Shown one piece after another: positions 1 through 11,312 of a stretch of 64,000 nucleotides of DNA; within the stretch, counting starts at the first letter, position 1, and the number at the start of each line of letters is the position of its first letter. The position numbers were made by a program, and so were the translations under genes. Source of the DNA: Xanthostigma xanthostigma (lineage: Eukaryota; Arthropoda; Insecta; Raphidioptera; Raphidiidae); NCBI GenBank assembly GCA_963575645.1, contig OY754469.1, positions 21,532,001 to 21,596,000 of the forward strand, read 5' to 3'. Under the pieces are notes generated by a model, which did not search any database, was not told the DNA's origin, and was given only the letters and a program-made list of their open reading frames with translations.

Positions 1-1116
1 TGATAGTGTAGTAAAAGAATGTTCTGATAATGCTGTCTATTTTAAGAATGGAAATGAAGTTTAAATGCATATATTTCACACGTAGAAACAGCAAAAAGAT
101 TGAGGGGTTACAATAGAGTAGAACATAATAATATAATATTCACTCATAAGTATACAATCTACAATGTGACGTCACCGAGTACAATTGAAAACAAAGTAAA
201 AATTATTATTCAATTGGTTCATAATTTTATATATTTGAAAAAGTATTATTACCAGAAAAAGAGTGGCCTGTAAAAATACTTTTATTTCTTTTTTTTAATT
301 TACAATTGGTGTAGCGACAAAGCTAAGAATAGAAAATGAATGTAAAAAACCGTAACTCAAATTTCAAAGCAGGTAGCTTTATTATTATTTTTTTATATTT
401 TCATATCCATATTAGTATAATAATGAAAAAAAATATTTGAATAGATCTATTCAGACGTGAATCTAAGATTTGAAAAAAAAATTTTCATGCAAGTTCTATG
501 GACACCTTTAAAAAATTTAACTTTTCAAAACGACTTATTAATCCTCTATAGCCTAGCGAGTCTCTAATACGGTTCGTAAATAATGTAAGCGACTGAGTTT
601 TTGTGCATTGGATGGATATTTGCTTTACATTGTTTCATTGCTTCGTCGCTCTATTCAGCGAACAGTACTATAATGATTTCAGTTTTGTGGTTTCAGATTT
701 GAAATTTTAAACTCTCCTATTCGATATTGTAATGCACTACATATTTACAGAATAAAAATTCATGTAACACATCAAACATTTGCTGCTGTACTATTCGTTA
801 TTGCAGAGAACTGAGAGAAGGATACAAACAGGAAGACGACGTTCGTCACACATGAAATCGTGTTCACTACGTCCCTGGCTGCACCCAGCCATTGCTGATT
901 GTGTAACAGAAAAATGTGAATAATTATTGCTGCTACTTATTATTTTTTTTAATGTTGCTCTGCTCCACATCCGTACTGCTGCAACAGTTAATTATGATAA
1001 AATGACACTTGTCATATGTAATTATAAAAGGATTTTAACGCAACAGTAGGCCAGATTATTAAACGTTTGGATTATAAAGTACACTTGGAATGATTTTAAG
1101 ATTTTGATCAGTTTTT
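1..1116. other. Unassigned AT-rich DNA
   Basis: No gene, tRNA or clear transposon end is visible on either strand. Reading frames are short and interrupted. The sequence is A/T-homopolymer rich and looks like decayed intergenic DNA. Confidence 0.5.
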
Positions 1117-1363
1117 TTGACGTGATAACGTCTTATAAATTGATGAAACACCGGCTGCACGCACGAAAAAGTGTCACGTTCCGCCTGAGCCTGAGCGTGC
1201 AAGCGAGAGCGCGGTATAAGCGATAGAGAGGCACGATCGGCCCAAGCGTCGGCTTGTACGCATTTCTCTCTCTTCTCGCGTGACGTCAGAGAGTTCATCA
1301 ATGTTTCTTTATGACGTTATCACGTAAAACTATCGACTTTACAGACAACCAATTTTTTTTTTT
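1117..1363 (+). mobile_element. Family A short element (copy A1)
   Basis: This is the shortest of four copies sharing both ends. The left end reads TTGACGTGATAACGTC and the right end ATCACGTAAAACTATCG followed by GACAACCAATTTTTTTT. The 12-mer ACGTGATAACGT occurs inverted near both ends, so this is an imperfect terminal-inverted-repeat, MITE-like element. The middle (about 1150-1290) is GC-richer and differs from the long copies A2-A4 at 7839, 21605 and 61833, so it is an internal-deletion or independent short form. It has no coding capacity, and I cannot place the superfamily. Confidence 0.7.
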
Positions 1364-3475
1364 GATGGATAGACCACAAGGATATTAGAATCAGGACCAC
1401 GAAAGTACCTCGGATACAACTCGGCGGGCAAAACTAACAAGAGGTCAGGAACACGGCCGGCCGGGGAAGTCAGGTAAGACGCAAGGTATAAATTTGATCA
1501 GTTTAAAATAGACTAAGCAAAAGCAGGTGGTTTTTAAAATAATAAAAATAGATCAATAAAAAGAGTTTAGTAAGTATAATTTTGATTTAAGAATATCTTG
1601 CTGCTAATGCAAAATAACGTTAATGATTTGTAAAAACTTGTTAATTTGAAAAAATCGGTTCAAAAAATAATCTTCTTAGGGTATCGTACATTCGTTAAAA
1701 AACGATACCCTTATAGATTAGATTAGATTTTTATTTACACATAATAGGATTACATTCGTGTTTATCCGTCTGTCACAGCCTATTTTCTCTGAATCTACTG
1801 AACGAAAAAAGTTGAAATTTGATTATAGATATGACCCAACCACGGACGTATAGAGTAAATAAACGAATATATATATATTTTTTTAAATCGGCTCAGTAGT
1901 TTTTAACAAACTGAAAAGAAGAGTTTTTATATAGATGTTACCTAATATCTTCAGAAATTGTAAACCGATTTCGAAGATTCTTTTTCTATTTGATAGACCA
2001 TTCTATTCTATTCTACCTTCAGGATGGTCTCATTTAAGTTTTACTTAAATTCGCTCAGCAGTTTTTATTAAAGAAGAAGGCGGTTAATTACGTGTAAACT
2101 ACATAATATTGCAAACCCACTAAAAAGCAATAAATAAAAAAATTGAAAGAAATTGAACGTCCTTCAAAAAGAGCGAAAAATAATCAAGATTTGAGGTAGT
2201 GACATTTTTTGAGAGCTAGGTTCAATTTTTTTTACGGGCATTAAACTGACAAAATCATCGGCTATCTGTTCATCTGTTTCTTTAACACTAAAAATATAAT
2301 ATGTTAATAATAATATCTATTTCCTTCTAAAATATATAATATGGTAATGCGACAAAATACATGCACATTAAATCTACATTTTATTTGTATTTCAGCGTGT
2401 AACACGCGATTTGTCACTCGACGCCCTAAGGTTTTCATTTTTTTATATAAACTTGTGAAGTCTATTTTGAATTTATAGGACACAGTGAATTCATTTTCCA
2501 TTACGATATTATTATATAAATTATACATTTATTGTAGTAGTTAAAACTCGTTGTTTAACATGTGTTTTATCACGTGCTGTTGGTTTTGTGTAATGTCAAA
2601 GGTAATATCCATTGACGGCACACACAATCAAAGTTTTGCATAAATTAACATAAATGATATGCAGAAATGTGAATTATTAGTATAAAATAACTCTGCATGT
2701 CCAAAAACAAGGATGTCCTGGTCAATGATAGATATAGTATTACATTTTTATGCAAATTATTGCAACTTTTGTTAATAAAGCAATGAAATTTGTACATTTC
2801 TGATTTAAATTGATGAACAGAGACAAGCGAAGATTTTTTGGAGGCCGTAGAGGATTGAACATAATGTTTATAATAGATATTGCCAATTGCTATGCTAAGA
2901 TTCGTCTTGCTCTCTAATTGGATATCTGCACTTGGCCAATATTTAAATAAAGATGATTCAAACACGCATGGGTGCATAATAATACTATTATTCTACTGAA
3001 ACCTTCCATTCCTTTTCGTACTGATTAATATTAACAAGGGTTTTTATATCATTCAATGGATTATTATTTGTCTGTAATGACTGATGAGAAAATATACTGC
3101 ATATTTTAATAAGTTCCGATTTCGCAATAATTATTAATTATGATTTCTCTCGATCATTACCTATTGATATACGAACTATGTATATCTTATTATTACCAGT
3201 TACAAATATTCTTGCATGAAAATTTCAGTCAAACGTAACGAAATATTTTGCAAATAAATTAATTTTGAATGATGAATTAATTGTACTATATCCTTCGCGA
3301 GCATTAATTAAGAATTCTCATATTAATACCTTCAGAGAAATTTTCAGATATCTATTGGGTTTCTTCAAATGGGTGGAGCTTTAAAAACATGGCGACGATG
3401 AGGTATCATTTCCCATAGTTACTATGGTTACTATATAGTATACACTGCAATAATATTGTGCTCTAATTATTTGCT
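1364..3475. other. Unassigned AT-rich DNA
   Basis: No gene is recognised. A small hairpin (GGGTATCGT ... ACGATACCC) lies near 1679-1711. The reading frames at 2304-2528 and 2645-2977 have no recognisable motif and a composition expected by chance in AT-rich DNA. Confidence 0.5.
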
Positions 3476-4094
3476 ACTAGCGGTCCCGCCCGGTTTCACC
3501 CGGGTGCAAAAGAATGAATGGGGAAGGAAGGGACACGAGTACACACATTCATCTTAGTTTACCGAGATGAATGTTGTGTCCAAATTTCATGATGATCGGA
3601 GTTACTGTTCAAAAGTTTTTGTCGATAAAGAGCAGTATTTAAACTTTTTTTAACTAATAATTTGTTTTAAATGAATTAAATAAAATTAAAATAAATTTAA
3701 ATGTAAGCCTTAGAAGAAAGCAATGTAAAAAATAAAAAATAAAAATATATTCACCCAACGTGGGGATCGAAACCACGACCCTGATATTGACAGTCGCATG
3801 CGCTACCGATTGATCTACCTGAGGTTGTGTTCTTTCATCACTAATATGAGTATATCTAGTTAGTACATTTCGCATGAATAGAAGCTTATTTTTGAGATAC
3901 TTTTTGCAACATTTTTCATAAAAGCTCCGCTCCCAATGGTCGTAGCGTAATATTATATAGCCTATAGCCTTCCTCGGTAAATGGGCTATCCAACAAAAAA
4001 AAATTTATTCAATTTGAACCAGTAGTTCCTGAGATTAGCGCGTTCAAACAAACAAACAAACTCTTCAGCTTTATATATTAGTACCTACTATAGA
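3476..4094 (+). mobile_element. Non-LTR-type tail repeat, family R (copy R1)
   Basis: The repeat opens with ACTAGCGGTCC and CACCCGGGTGCAAAAGAA. It contains a block ending GATGATCGGAGTTAC and closes with GAGATTAGCGCGTTC, CTCTTCAGCTTTATATATTA and a TA-rich end. It aligns end to end with the copy at 43134-43506, except that R1 carries about 260 extra bases (3626-3888) in the middle. Repeats of this type are probably 3' ends of RTE-like non-LTR retrotransposons, but no reverse transcriptase is attached, so the class is inferred. Confidence 0.7.
3626..3888 (-). mobile_element. tRNA-derived SINE-like insertion within R1
   Basis: These bases interrupt R1 relative to the copy at 43134. Read on the minus strand, the right half (about 3835 to 3760) is tRNA-like. 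It has an A-box-like stretch (TCAATCGGTAGCGC), then an anticodon-arm-like region, then a T-arm and B-box-like stretch (GTGGTTTCGATCCCCAC). The expected 5' and 3' acceptor strands do not pair, so it is not a working tRNA gene. The remaining ~130 bases are A/T-rich and may be the SINE body and tail. Confidence 0.6.
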
Positions 4095-4334
4095 TTTGCG
4101 CCATTCTGTAACTCAACAGTACATTAAAAAACTGAGTATACACGAATCACCACCATAGCCCCGAAATTGAAAAAGTAATGAAGTTCTACAAGAAGAGATT
4201 AGATCACCACCCAAATAGGTTTGCCGACAATTTTTGGGAAACGTCCGGAGGTGTTCGAAGACTCAAGCGCTACCTGTTTAATTAAATGAAGTAGTGTATG
4301 CCACTGGGCACACACCTGATAACACATTCTTATT

Positions 4335-4500
4335 ATGTACTAATGATGTTACGAAAGTCAATTTTTATCTGTCGCCGAATGCGAATAATCAGTTTTCAAA
4401 TCTGGTGCCACTTGTCCGAGGCTAAAATTTGGCAGCTGATTGGCCGCGCAAATCGTTCGCATACATTGTTGTGGTTCTAGGTACTAGGTTTATTATTAAT
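4335..4500 (+). repeat. Dispersed repeat, family J (copy 1)
   Basis: It shares GCTGATTGGCCGCGCAAA and a following stretch ending in TTTATTATTAATAC with the inverted copy at 50140-50290. Both copies can be read as similar short peptides (…LGTR-IINT…), but frames and lengths differ, so this is shared repeat ancestry rather than a supported gene. The class is unknown. Confidence 0.5.
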
Positions 4501-4596
4501 ACTAAGTCTAAAACTTTATTGCCTAATGTTACAGTAAAGGCTGATAAAAGATATAATTGCGAAAAAGTAGAGTTTTTTTTAAAAAGGAGTAAGGAA

Positions 4597-4665
4597 AAAC
4601 TTTTTCTTCATACCTCGATCGAAACTCCATACTTTCGGCATCAATTGTAAGGCAGAAAGTCTAAA
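4597..4665 (+). repeat. Family E MITE end fragment
   Basis: It carries TTTTTCTTCATACCTCG, ACTTTCGGCAT and TTGTAAGGCAGAAAGTCTAA, matching one end of the longer family-E copies at 38466-38847 and 54979-55445. Only one end is present, so it is truncated. Confidence 0.6.
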
Positions 4666-5036
4666 ATTTATACGTATTGGTGGTATTACACGAACTCCAG
4701 AACTCCAGAAAATTAAATCGAAAATAGTAATATCAATAACACATTGCCAACAATTTTCAAAAATATTTATTGATTTTTTTAATTAAATTGTATTTGTAAA
4801 GATTACAATGCAGAAATGAGGATCAAAGACCAGATGGCTTAAATTAAAATTTGTACACATTTTGACATAACATGCTTCTGATATATTTGAGGCTGGATTT
4901 AAGTTATGTAATATTGAGAACCTAAATTTCATCTTTAGATATAAACCTATAATTCGAATAAATAAATTTATTTTTTTTTACATTTCACTCGATGTTAGGT
5001 ATGTACTGGTGCGTAGGAAGTTATTTTAGCATTTCA

Positions 5037-5690
5037 ACACCGCAAGTGAATGGTACTAATTTAGATCAAAAGTCACTTTTCAAAATTTTACAATATTTTT
5101 TTGTTTTGAGGTTCTCCGAATTCATAAAACATGTTTTTACAAAAAGTCTGCGTCTGTTTGTGTGAACACAATACAGGTCCAACGGATAAGCGGATTGAAA
5201 CCAAATTTTGTGAGGATATTTGATATTTAAAAATGTGAAGAAACCTGTTGTTTTGGGGAAAATCGGCACATGCGCAGACGGGATATATTCTATACCGTTG
5301 TTTTTTTATATAATAATGATGCACCTACTTTTCATAACGATTTATTATTCTATTTTTTTTTTGCAAGCAAGTTTTGTAAAATTTGTTTTTTCTGTACTTT
5401 ATAGTCTCTGAAATATTTTGAAAAAATAAGTTGTTTTTTGTCTGTAGATCTTTTAAAAAGAAATTAGTTAGGTAACTAACAAGCATAGTTTGGTTAATTT
5501 TCACATGTGATATCTACCAAATTATGTCTCTATGCAAACCAATTGCAAATATCATATTTAACACTAGTCGTTACCCGCGTTACCGTACGTGTTAACAGAA
5601 ATTTTATTTTCTTTATTAAATAGGTTAAATATTTTTTTAAAGTTTGAATGCTCCTCTCGCCCAATTGGCTGGTATTTTTCAAACAAGCGA
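5037..5690 (+). repeat. Family B repeat (copy B1)
   Basis: It aligns over about 650 bases with 16283-16905 and over its first ~350 bases with 48645-48990. Landmarks in order are ATGGTACTAATTTAG, CACTTTTCAAAATTTTAC, GCGGATTGAAACCAAATTTT, AAAATCGGCACATGCGCAG and GCCCAATTGGCTGG. The middle block is shared with family A (A4 and A5), so A and B are related. It is non-coding, and frames across it are broken. Confidence 0.7.
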
Positions 5691-6495
5691 TGGATAGCAA
5701 TAACAAAAAAAATCGAATTCGAGGTTTCAACGGACCTAGAGGTTTCGTACTCCTTAATACCGTATAATATGTGCAAAGATCTGGTGGACACAGCGTTCAA
5801 CGAATCGAAACTTGAGATTTTTAGAGAATTTCTTGGAGTTTTTCATTTTCTTCCATAAGTTCTCCAATTGAATTTGTGAATATTATTCACTGAATTCTAG
5901 AAATTTCAGTAGATATCATGGTAACTTCTTAAATATTTTTTAACTGTTTATTATACAAAATGAAACTTATATGTATTATTTTTACTGTCATAACTATAAA
6001 TGATAAACATAATATGTTAATTTTTTTACGTTTGTATTGTTTTACAAAATACAACATTTTATACACTTTCGCTGAAAACTGACATCTTTATTAATAATTA
6101 AAATAGATTTGGATGTTTGTCATGCTTTCGCTTATATTTATTTATAAAATTATGAATTAATTGTTTAATAATATTATATTAAATACATAAATGAAACTTA
6201 TAAAGCGTTTAACTTTCAATTTCAGTTTTATTCCGTAATTATATTATTGGTATTTTGTAATTAATATTTATTAACTGTAAACGCATTGATGCAGGTTGAT
6301 AACATTTGGAAAAATTCCAAAAATACTTTTATTGTTGTGTCATTGCAATGTGACCTTTAATTTGTTTACGTGAAGAGATTTATTAATCGTCTCTGATTGG
6401 TAGAAGGTGCCGTTTGTTTCACACTTTGCGTTATTTAAGTAGGGAGGTAGGAGAGAGAAACAGACAAAGATTCTATAAATTTCCTGCAAAATATC
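5691..6495. other. Unassigned AT-rich DNA
   Basis: Nothing beyond A/T-rich sequence with short frames is visible. No repeat shared with the rest of the window was spotted. Confidence 0.4.
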
Positions 6496-6770
6496 ATCTA
6501 TACCAGGGGCGGGCAAATCTTTTGATCGTCGGGTCACATTGCTGATGAAAATTTGACCGTGGGCCAAAAATTTGAATTGCAAAAAGAAAAGGTCCTTTTC
6601 GCAACAAAAAGGTCTTTTTTCGTCTGTTGTGGCGGCCCTTGCTATTTACTGTTTTTCTAAAAAAAATTTTATGCGGCAAATTATATTGGCAAACTATTTT
6701 CGCTCTTAATAATCATTTATAAAATGCTTCGCGGGCCGGACAAAAGTCTACTGCGGCTCGGATCCGGATT
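6496..6770 (+). mobile_element. hAT-type MITE, right-truncated (copy 1)
   Basis: It begins CAGGGGCGGGCAAATCTTTT at 6504 and runs through GGGCC-rich blocks to CTTCGCGGGCCGGACAAAA and GGATCCGG. It is homologous to the complete copy at 10496-10699. The CAGRGGCGGGCAAA start is typical of hAT (Charlie-like) ends. The right terminus is missing and is replaced at about 6771 by a family-D tail, so no target duplication can be scored. Confidence 0.7.
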
Positions 6771-6976
6771 ATAAAGAGATAAAATTTGTAAGTTTGGATG
6801 GAGGAGGTAATTTCCGACACTATACACATTCGATTTAAATCAATACTTAGTATGAACCTTCAGGATAGACATAGGCAATATGTTATCGCGTTAAAATAAA
6901 AGCGCTTTTCGTAGAGACCAATTTTGCAGGGTAAGTCGACGTTAAAACGGCGGCAAACTACAAATTAGGGAAACTA
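6771..6976 (-). mobile_element. Non-LTR-type tail repeat, family D (copy D1)
   Basis: On the minus strand it runs from an ACTAG-type start through GACTTACCCTGCAAAATTGG, AGCGCTTTTATTTTAACGCG, a CATCCTGA-type block and a closing A/T-rich stretch. Eight copies of this family occur in the window. The best full example is at 20611-20875. Confidence 0.65.
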
Positions 6977-7423
6977 GTATTGTACAAAAACAAGTATAAC
7001 AAAACGCACCGAAAATTGAATAGTTATGACCGCATCAAAATCGGTTCAACCATTAAAGAGTTATGATTCCAAAAACAAATAGGCAATCATACAACTCAAA
7101 CGTAATAACATTCTTCTTTTTGGGTTAAGGGTTTATAAAAAAGTTCAACGAATGTGACAATCGCATGGTATTCATGGATCCGGTCTCTGAATATGGTGTT
7201 GAAGCAGTGGTCAGTGTACTGTGTATGCTAACCATGTACGGGACATGAATGGTTATGGAGTCATGACGCGACGTTTAACGGAAACGGAAAGCGTCGAGTG
7301 CCGTTAACACGGTGTAACGGCGATTGTTGTATGAATGAGTAACAGTGCGTGTAACGTTCACTGTTCATTATGGTACTCAATAACCTCTTTCCTTTTATAT
7401 CTGAGGTCAGTAGACAAGTTTTC
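6977..7423. other. Unassigned DNA
   Basis: A moderately GC-richer patch at 7140-7370 holds several ACGG/CGTTAAC motifs, but no gene or repeat is recognised. Confidence 0.4.
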
Positions 7424-8685
7424 TTAACCTGGCGATAGGCGCTAGGTATAAACGAACAGGAACAGTCGCTACCGGGTAAAAAATACCACAGTACTTGAGT
7501 GGCGTTATTTAAAAAAATATTGTTTTTAAAAAGGTTTATCCATTAAAATAACTTATTATACTCTATTTGACGGCAATAAAACTACAAGATTAAGTTTCTA
7601 TGTTTATTTGTTTCAATTTAGACCCTATAGTAGAAAAGTAACAAAAATCTTTAAAAAATCGCTATACTCTTGGAAAAATCAACACAAATATTTTTTTTTT
7701 CTTAGGAACCATGAAAAATGAAACAAACTTTTATACTGCACTTTCATTGAGAAAAAAATCACGCTACGCTGTAGATGAAATTATTGGACCCTGTCATAGC
7801 AATCGCCACAAATTGGTGTGGTGTGCTCACGGCATATTTTGACGTGATAACGTCTTATAAATTGATGAATCACCAATATTATAAACTGATAAAACACCGG
7901 CTGCATGTACGAAAAAGTGTAACGTAACGTTCCTAACGTTCGTAACGCATAACGCATAACGCGTAACGTTCCGCCTGACCCTGTGCGTGCTTTTTGCTAA
8001 TTTCTCGCTCAATTTAAATCAGATCGGTTTGAAACCAGTCTTAAACGAAAGAGGAGAACATTTTACATAGATTTCGTATAACAGAATTTGCCTAAACAGT
8101 TTTTTTATACAAATTTATATAGAAAAATATTTTATACAAATTTATATAGAAAAATAGCTGTATAAATGCAATGTTGTGTAATGCATGACGCGACGCGGTC
8201 GGTTGTCTTTGTTTGCCGTACATGGAAATTAGAAGCAAACGTATGTCTTGTCTTAACATGAAAACGGCTGCATTTCTAATGTTTAATTCAATTTTTTGAC
8301 ATTAGTATATTGTGAAATGCAACGCCTTCTAAGTTAAGTATTGGAATAACTAATTATTATTAGAACATAATACTTTGTAAGTTGCAAACGTCACTTTTGA
8401 CATTTCTTATCATTCCGACACCAAGGATAAGCGGATTGAAACCAAATTTTGGGAGGTTTAGGTTATGTATTACGGAATACGTTATCACGTAAAACTATCG
8501 TCCGTAAACCGACTTTACAGACAACCAATTTTTTTTAACTGGTTGTCACGTGCAGCGTGCGTGTTTCAAATAACGGTCGAAAGGTACTTAAAAACCTGGG
8601 TTGCCAACGCACTCAAAAAAAATATATGAGCACATTTTTGACCACTGTGGTATTTTTTACCCGGTAGCGCCTATCGCCGGGTTAA
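7424..8685. mobile_element. TTAA-flanked, piggyBac-type non-autonomous element
   Basis: TTAA lies at 7424-7427 and at 8682-8685. Between them the ends are inverted repeats. The left end is CCTGGCGATAGGCGCTA, then a 27-bp interruption, then CCGGGTAAAAAATACCACAG. The right end, read inward, is CCCGGCGATAGGCGCTACCG followed by the same GGTAAAAAATACC. TTAA duplication plus a CCC-type terminus is the hallmark of piggyBac-like elements. There is no transposase. Most of the interior (7839-8536) is a nested family-A copy, so the original element was only about 550 bp, i.e. a MITE. Confidence 0.75.
7839..8536 (+). mobile_element. Family A element (copy A2), nested
   Basis: It runs from TTGACGTGATAACGTC to GACAACCAATTTTTTTT. 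Its 5' part has short repeats built on TAACG (TAACGTTCC, TAACGCA), followed by the shared blocks TCAATTTAAATCAGATCGG, GTCTTAAACGAAAGAGGAGA and GCGGATTGAAACCAAATTTT. Compared with A4 it lacks the internal GCGCATGCG tandem region, with the same breakpoint as A3 (GGGAGG joined to TTTAGG), so A2 and A3 descend from one deletion derivative. It contains no intact ORF. Confidence 0.8.
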
Positions 8686-8689
8686 AAAA

Positions 8690-9261
8690 ATATAAAATTC
8701 TCAGTGTCACATTTAAGGTTGTGTTTGGTTGAGATAAGTATTTTTTATTAGTTATTGCATTGACTCTGGTTGGTACACTTACTTATAAATGTTCGATATG
8801 AAGATTTTTATGTAGATCACTGGACAATTGTCAAGTCTGCGCAGTCTTAAAAGACCGGGCACATCTATTAAGCACAACCAGCGTAGCACGGAGCAAAAAA
8901 GCCTATTCGTGAAGGTATCCATACTATTTAAGGGAGTAGCCCACATTAGACCAGCACCTGCAACCAGCAGCGAGCAACGACCGTCTGTCGGTCGCCTGCA
9001 ATTTCTGTCCAATTGATCTAGTGTGATAGTGATTTTCATACAAAAAGTTCTTTCTCCTCTACACAAAGCATCGTCAAAATAAAAAAATTTCCACCGAACC
9101 ACCCACGTTTATGGTGCACACACTCTACTACTGCACACGGAACCCGAACTAAAAGTTGCTGACTCATGCTGGTCTAGTGTGAGATTGCAGGTACGTACTG
9201 TGCTAGTCTGTGCCTAATAAGTGTGCGCGTTCTTTACATATTCTAGAATATTTTATTATCG
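8690..9261. other. Unassigned stretch with a GC-richer core
   Basis: Bases 8820-9020 are clearly GC-richer than their surroundings, and overlapping frames are open on both strands (8779-9102 minus, 8828-9016 plus). No domain or family is recognised in either. It could be a TE remnant or an exon-like relic, and I do not call a gene. Confidence 0.35.
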
Positions 9262-9724
9262 TATTTGATTTCTAGACCGAGCGGTGTAGCGCGATGGTGA
9301 GAAGAACTAGACTCGCATTCGGGAGGTACCGGGTTCGAATCCCGGTGGGGGCAGATGTGGCCGGGACTTTTTCCTGCTGCCTCTCGCCAAGAGTAGGTAA
9401 TTTCTGTACCGGCCATCTTGTTGAGGTTTTCCGTGGTTTCTCTTAATAATTCCAGATAAATATCGAGATGGTTCCTTATTCAAAGCCATGGCCGATTACC
9501 TGTCAAACTCCTATGCTCAAAATTTGCCTACCTTATCCGAATGTCTTAAAATTCCTTCATTCGCCCATTGCTACTAATTAGTTCAAGTGGAAAAGTGGAG
9601 AAAATAACGGGAAGTGTGTGATAGATGGAAAATAGTAATAGTGCGCGAATGGCGTCTGTTATGACATAAAGTCGAGAAACGAACGTTAAACGCATTAGAA
9701 TTGTCATTATTATTTGATTTCTAG
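9262..9724 (+). mobile_element. tRNA-derived SINE, full length (copy S1)
   Basis: The body spans 9276-9710 and is flanked by a perfect 14-bp duplication, TATTTGATTTCTAG, at 9262-9275 and 9711-9724. The head (9276-9356) is tRNA-like, with an A-box-like GTAGCGCGATGG and a perfect RNA polymerase III B box GGTTCGAATCC at 9332-9342. A conserved middle follows (TTGAGGTTTTCCGTGG, AAAGCCATGGCCGATTACC), then a tail with GCGTCTGTTATGACATAAAG and a short ATT run. Two 5'-truncated relatives lie inverted at 49619-49993 and 51757-51881. Similar tRNA-SINE middles are known to me from hemimetabolous insects, but I cannot name the family. Confidence 0.88.
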
Positions 9725-9973
9725 GAATTCTCTATTTGCATAATATTGTATTAAAAATGATGAGTGATGGCATATGCCGTTTTCCGATCATCAGCCTCGA
9801 GACAATAGGCCAACGGTTATGTCACGATTAACGAAGCACGAAACTTGCCGACCAGCTAATAGCATTTTAATTGTTGCTGTAAATACCTTTTTGTCCATAA
9901 CATGACGCCCGATTGACAATCGGTAAGTGTCGAAGGTCATTACATATAATTACTTTGTTGTCTGCTTTATAGA
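9725..9973. other. Unassigned DNA
   Basis: This is mixed-composition sequence between the SINE and a family-D tail. No repeat or gene is recognised. Confidence 0.35.
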
Positions 9974-10200
9974 TCTACTAGTAGATTGCCACCGTTTATA
10001 CGTCGACTTACGTTGCAAAATTGGTTTCCATAAAAAGCGCTTTTATTTTAACGCGATAATATATAAGCCTATGCCCATCCTGAAGGGCGTTCTAAATAAT
10101 GGTGAAAGATTTTTTTTTAAATAGGTGCAGTGGTTCCGGAGATTACCCTCCACATACACACACACTCACAAAATTCGCATTCTCTCTTTATAATATTAGT
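9974..10200 (+). mobile_element. Family D tail repeat (copy D2)
   Basis: It contains GTCGACTTACGTTGCAAAAT, AAAGCGCTTTTATTTTAACG, GGTGCAGTGGTTCCGGAGAT and a closing CTCACAAAATTCGCATTCTC with TATAATATTAGTA. The first ~30 bases of the family (the ACTAGCGGTCC start) are degraded. Confidence 0.7.
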
Positions 10201-10487
10201 AATAGGTATTGATTTAACATATCTGTGTAAAATGTATATGTACATCTTTGAAACAACATTGCTTAAATCAATTTTTTTCAGCCCTAAAATGTTCAATAAA
10301 TTTATTCATAGTTGATTAAAAAAATCATATTCATAAAAAATAATTTCATTGACACTATAAAAAAGTTATAACCTGAAAAATTGTTAACATATGCTTGCTA
10401 TCGTGCTTCTTTGTTTTCTAGGTAATACTATAAAACCGTTTCATTTATATCTATATACTATATTCAATAAATAATAATCAAAGATTT
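10201..10487. other. Unassigned AT-rich DNA
   Basis: No recognisable feature is present. Confidence 0.4.
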
Positions 10488-10707
10488 GTATATACCAGAG
10501 GCGGGCAAATCTTTTGATCGCCGGGCCACATAGCTGATGAAAATTTGACCGCGGGCCGTATGGCTGATAAAAAAAAAGGTCCCCACATTCTATTTCCGCA
10601 TTTTACTATTTTTCTAAAATTTATAAAATGCTTCGCGGGCCGGACAAAATTGCTCTGCGGGCTGGATCCGGCCCGCGGGCCGCCATTTGCCCAGGCCTGG
10701 TCTATAC
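10488..10707 (+). mobile_element. hAT-type MITE, complete (copy 2)
   Basis: The element spans 10496-10699, starting CAGAGGCGGGCAAATC and ending GCCATTTGCCCAGGCCTG. It is flanked by GTATATAC (10488-10495) and GTCTATAC (10700-10707), an 8-bp duplication with one mismatch, as expected for hAT. It is only 204 bp with no coding content, so it depended on a transposase elsewhere. It is homologous to 6504-6770. Confidence 0.82.
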
Positions 10708-11312
10708 TATATTATTCTAGTGTCTCAAAACGTCGAAAACTTTCAGTAGATGTCTGAATCCCTTTTCAATGAAAGGATCACCACTGACTAACATATTTCT
10801 GGAAATACCGTCGTACCACAAGAGCGAATGACGAATCGAATAAATTCCATCATTAACCATTTGAAATAAAATTTTTACAGAAATTTCGTGGGGTTTCCAT
10901 AGTTTCGAGTCTAGTTAGATATAAAATAAGCATTGATGAATTAATTTTGAAGCAACATATATATATTTTACTAAAAATACGTGTTGTAAATCTGGAGAAA
11001 ATTAAGAGGTTATTTACAATTCTTGCGGCACTGTAAATAATCATATAGGTATTTTATTTTGCATTTGCAGTGTTGAACTTTTCACTATAATTGTAGTATA
11101 TCAGAGGTACGCTATATTGTGTAGAAACACAAATATGGATTGAATTGTTATTTGTTTACGTGAAAGTGATTTCTAACAATTTGATTAAAAACTTCCATAA
11201 TTACAATAGTTTTTGTATCATTCAAAACATTAACACTGCCAGGCAAATATTTCGTGCCACTTTTGTCTATAATTATAATTAAAGTTTAATTTTTCATTCG
11301 TACTTTTATTTG
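10708..11312. other. Unassigned AT-rich DNA
   Basis: No gene or shared repeat was noted. Confidence 0.4.

Noticed and set aside
3760..3835. Functional tRNA gene on the minus strand
   Set aside because: D- and T-arm-like parts are present, but the acceptor strands do not pair; better explained as a SINE head.
9276..9356. Functional tRNA gene
   Set aside because: B box is perfect, but the sequence continues into a SINE body with a 14-bp duplication, and no complete cloverleaf acceptor pairing is evident.
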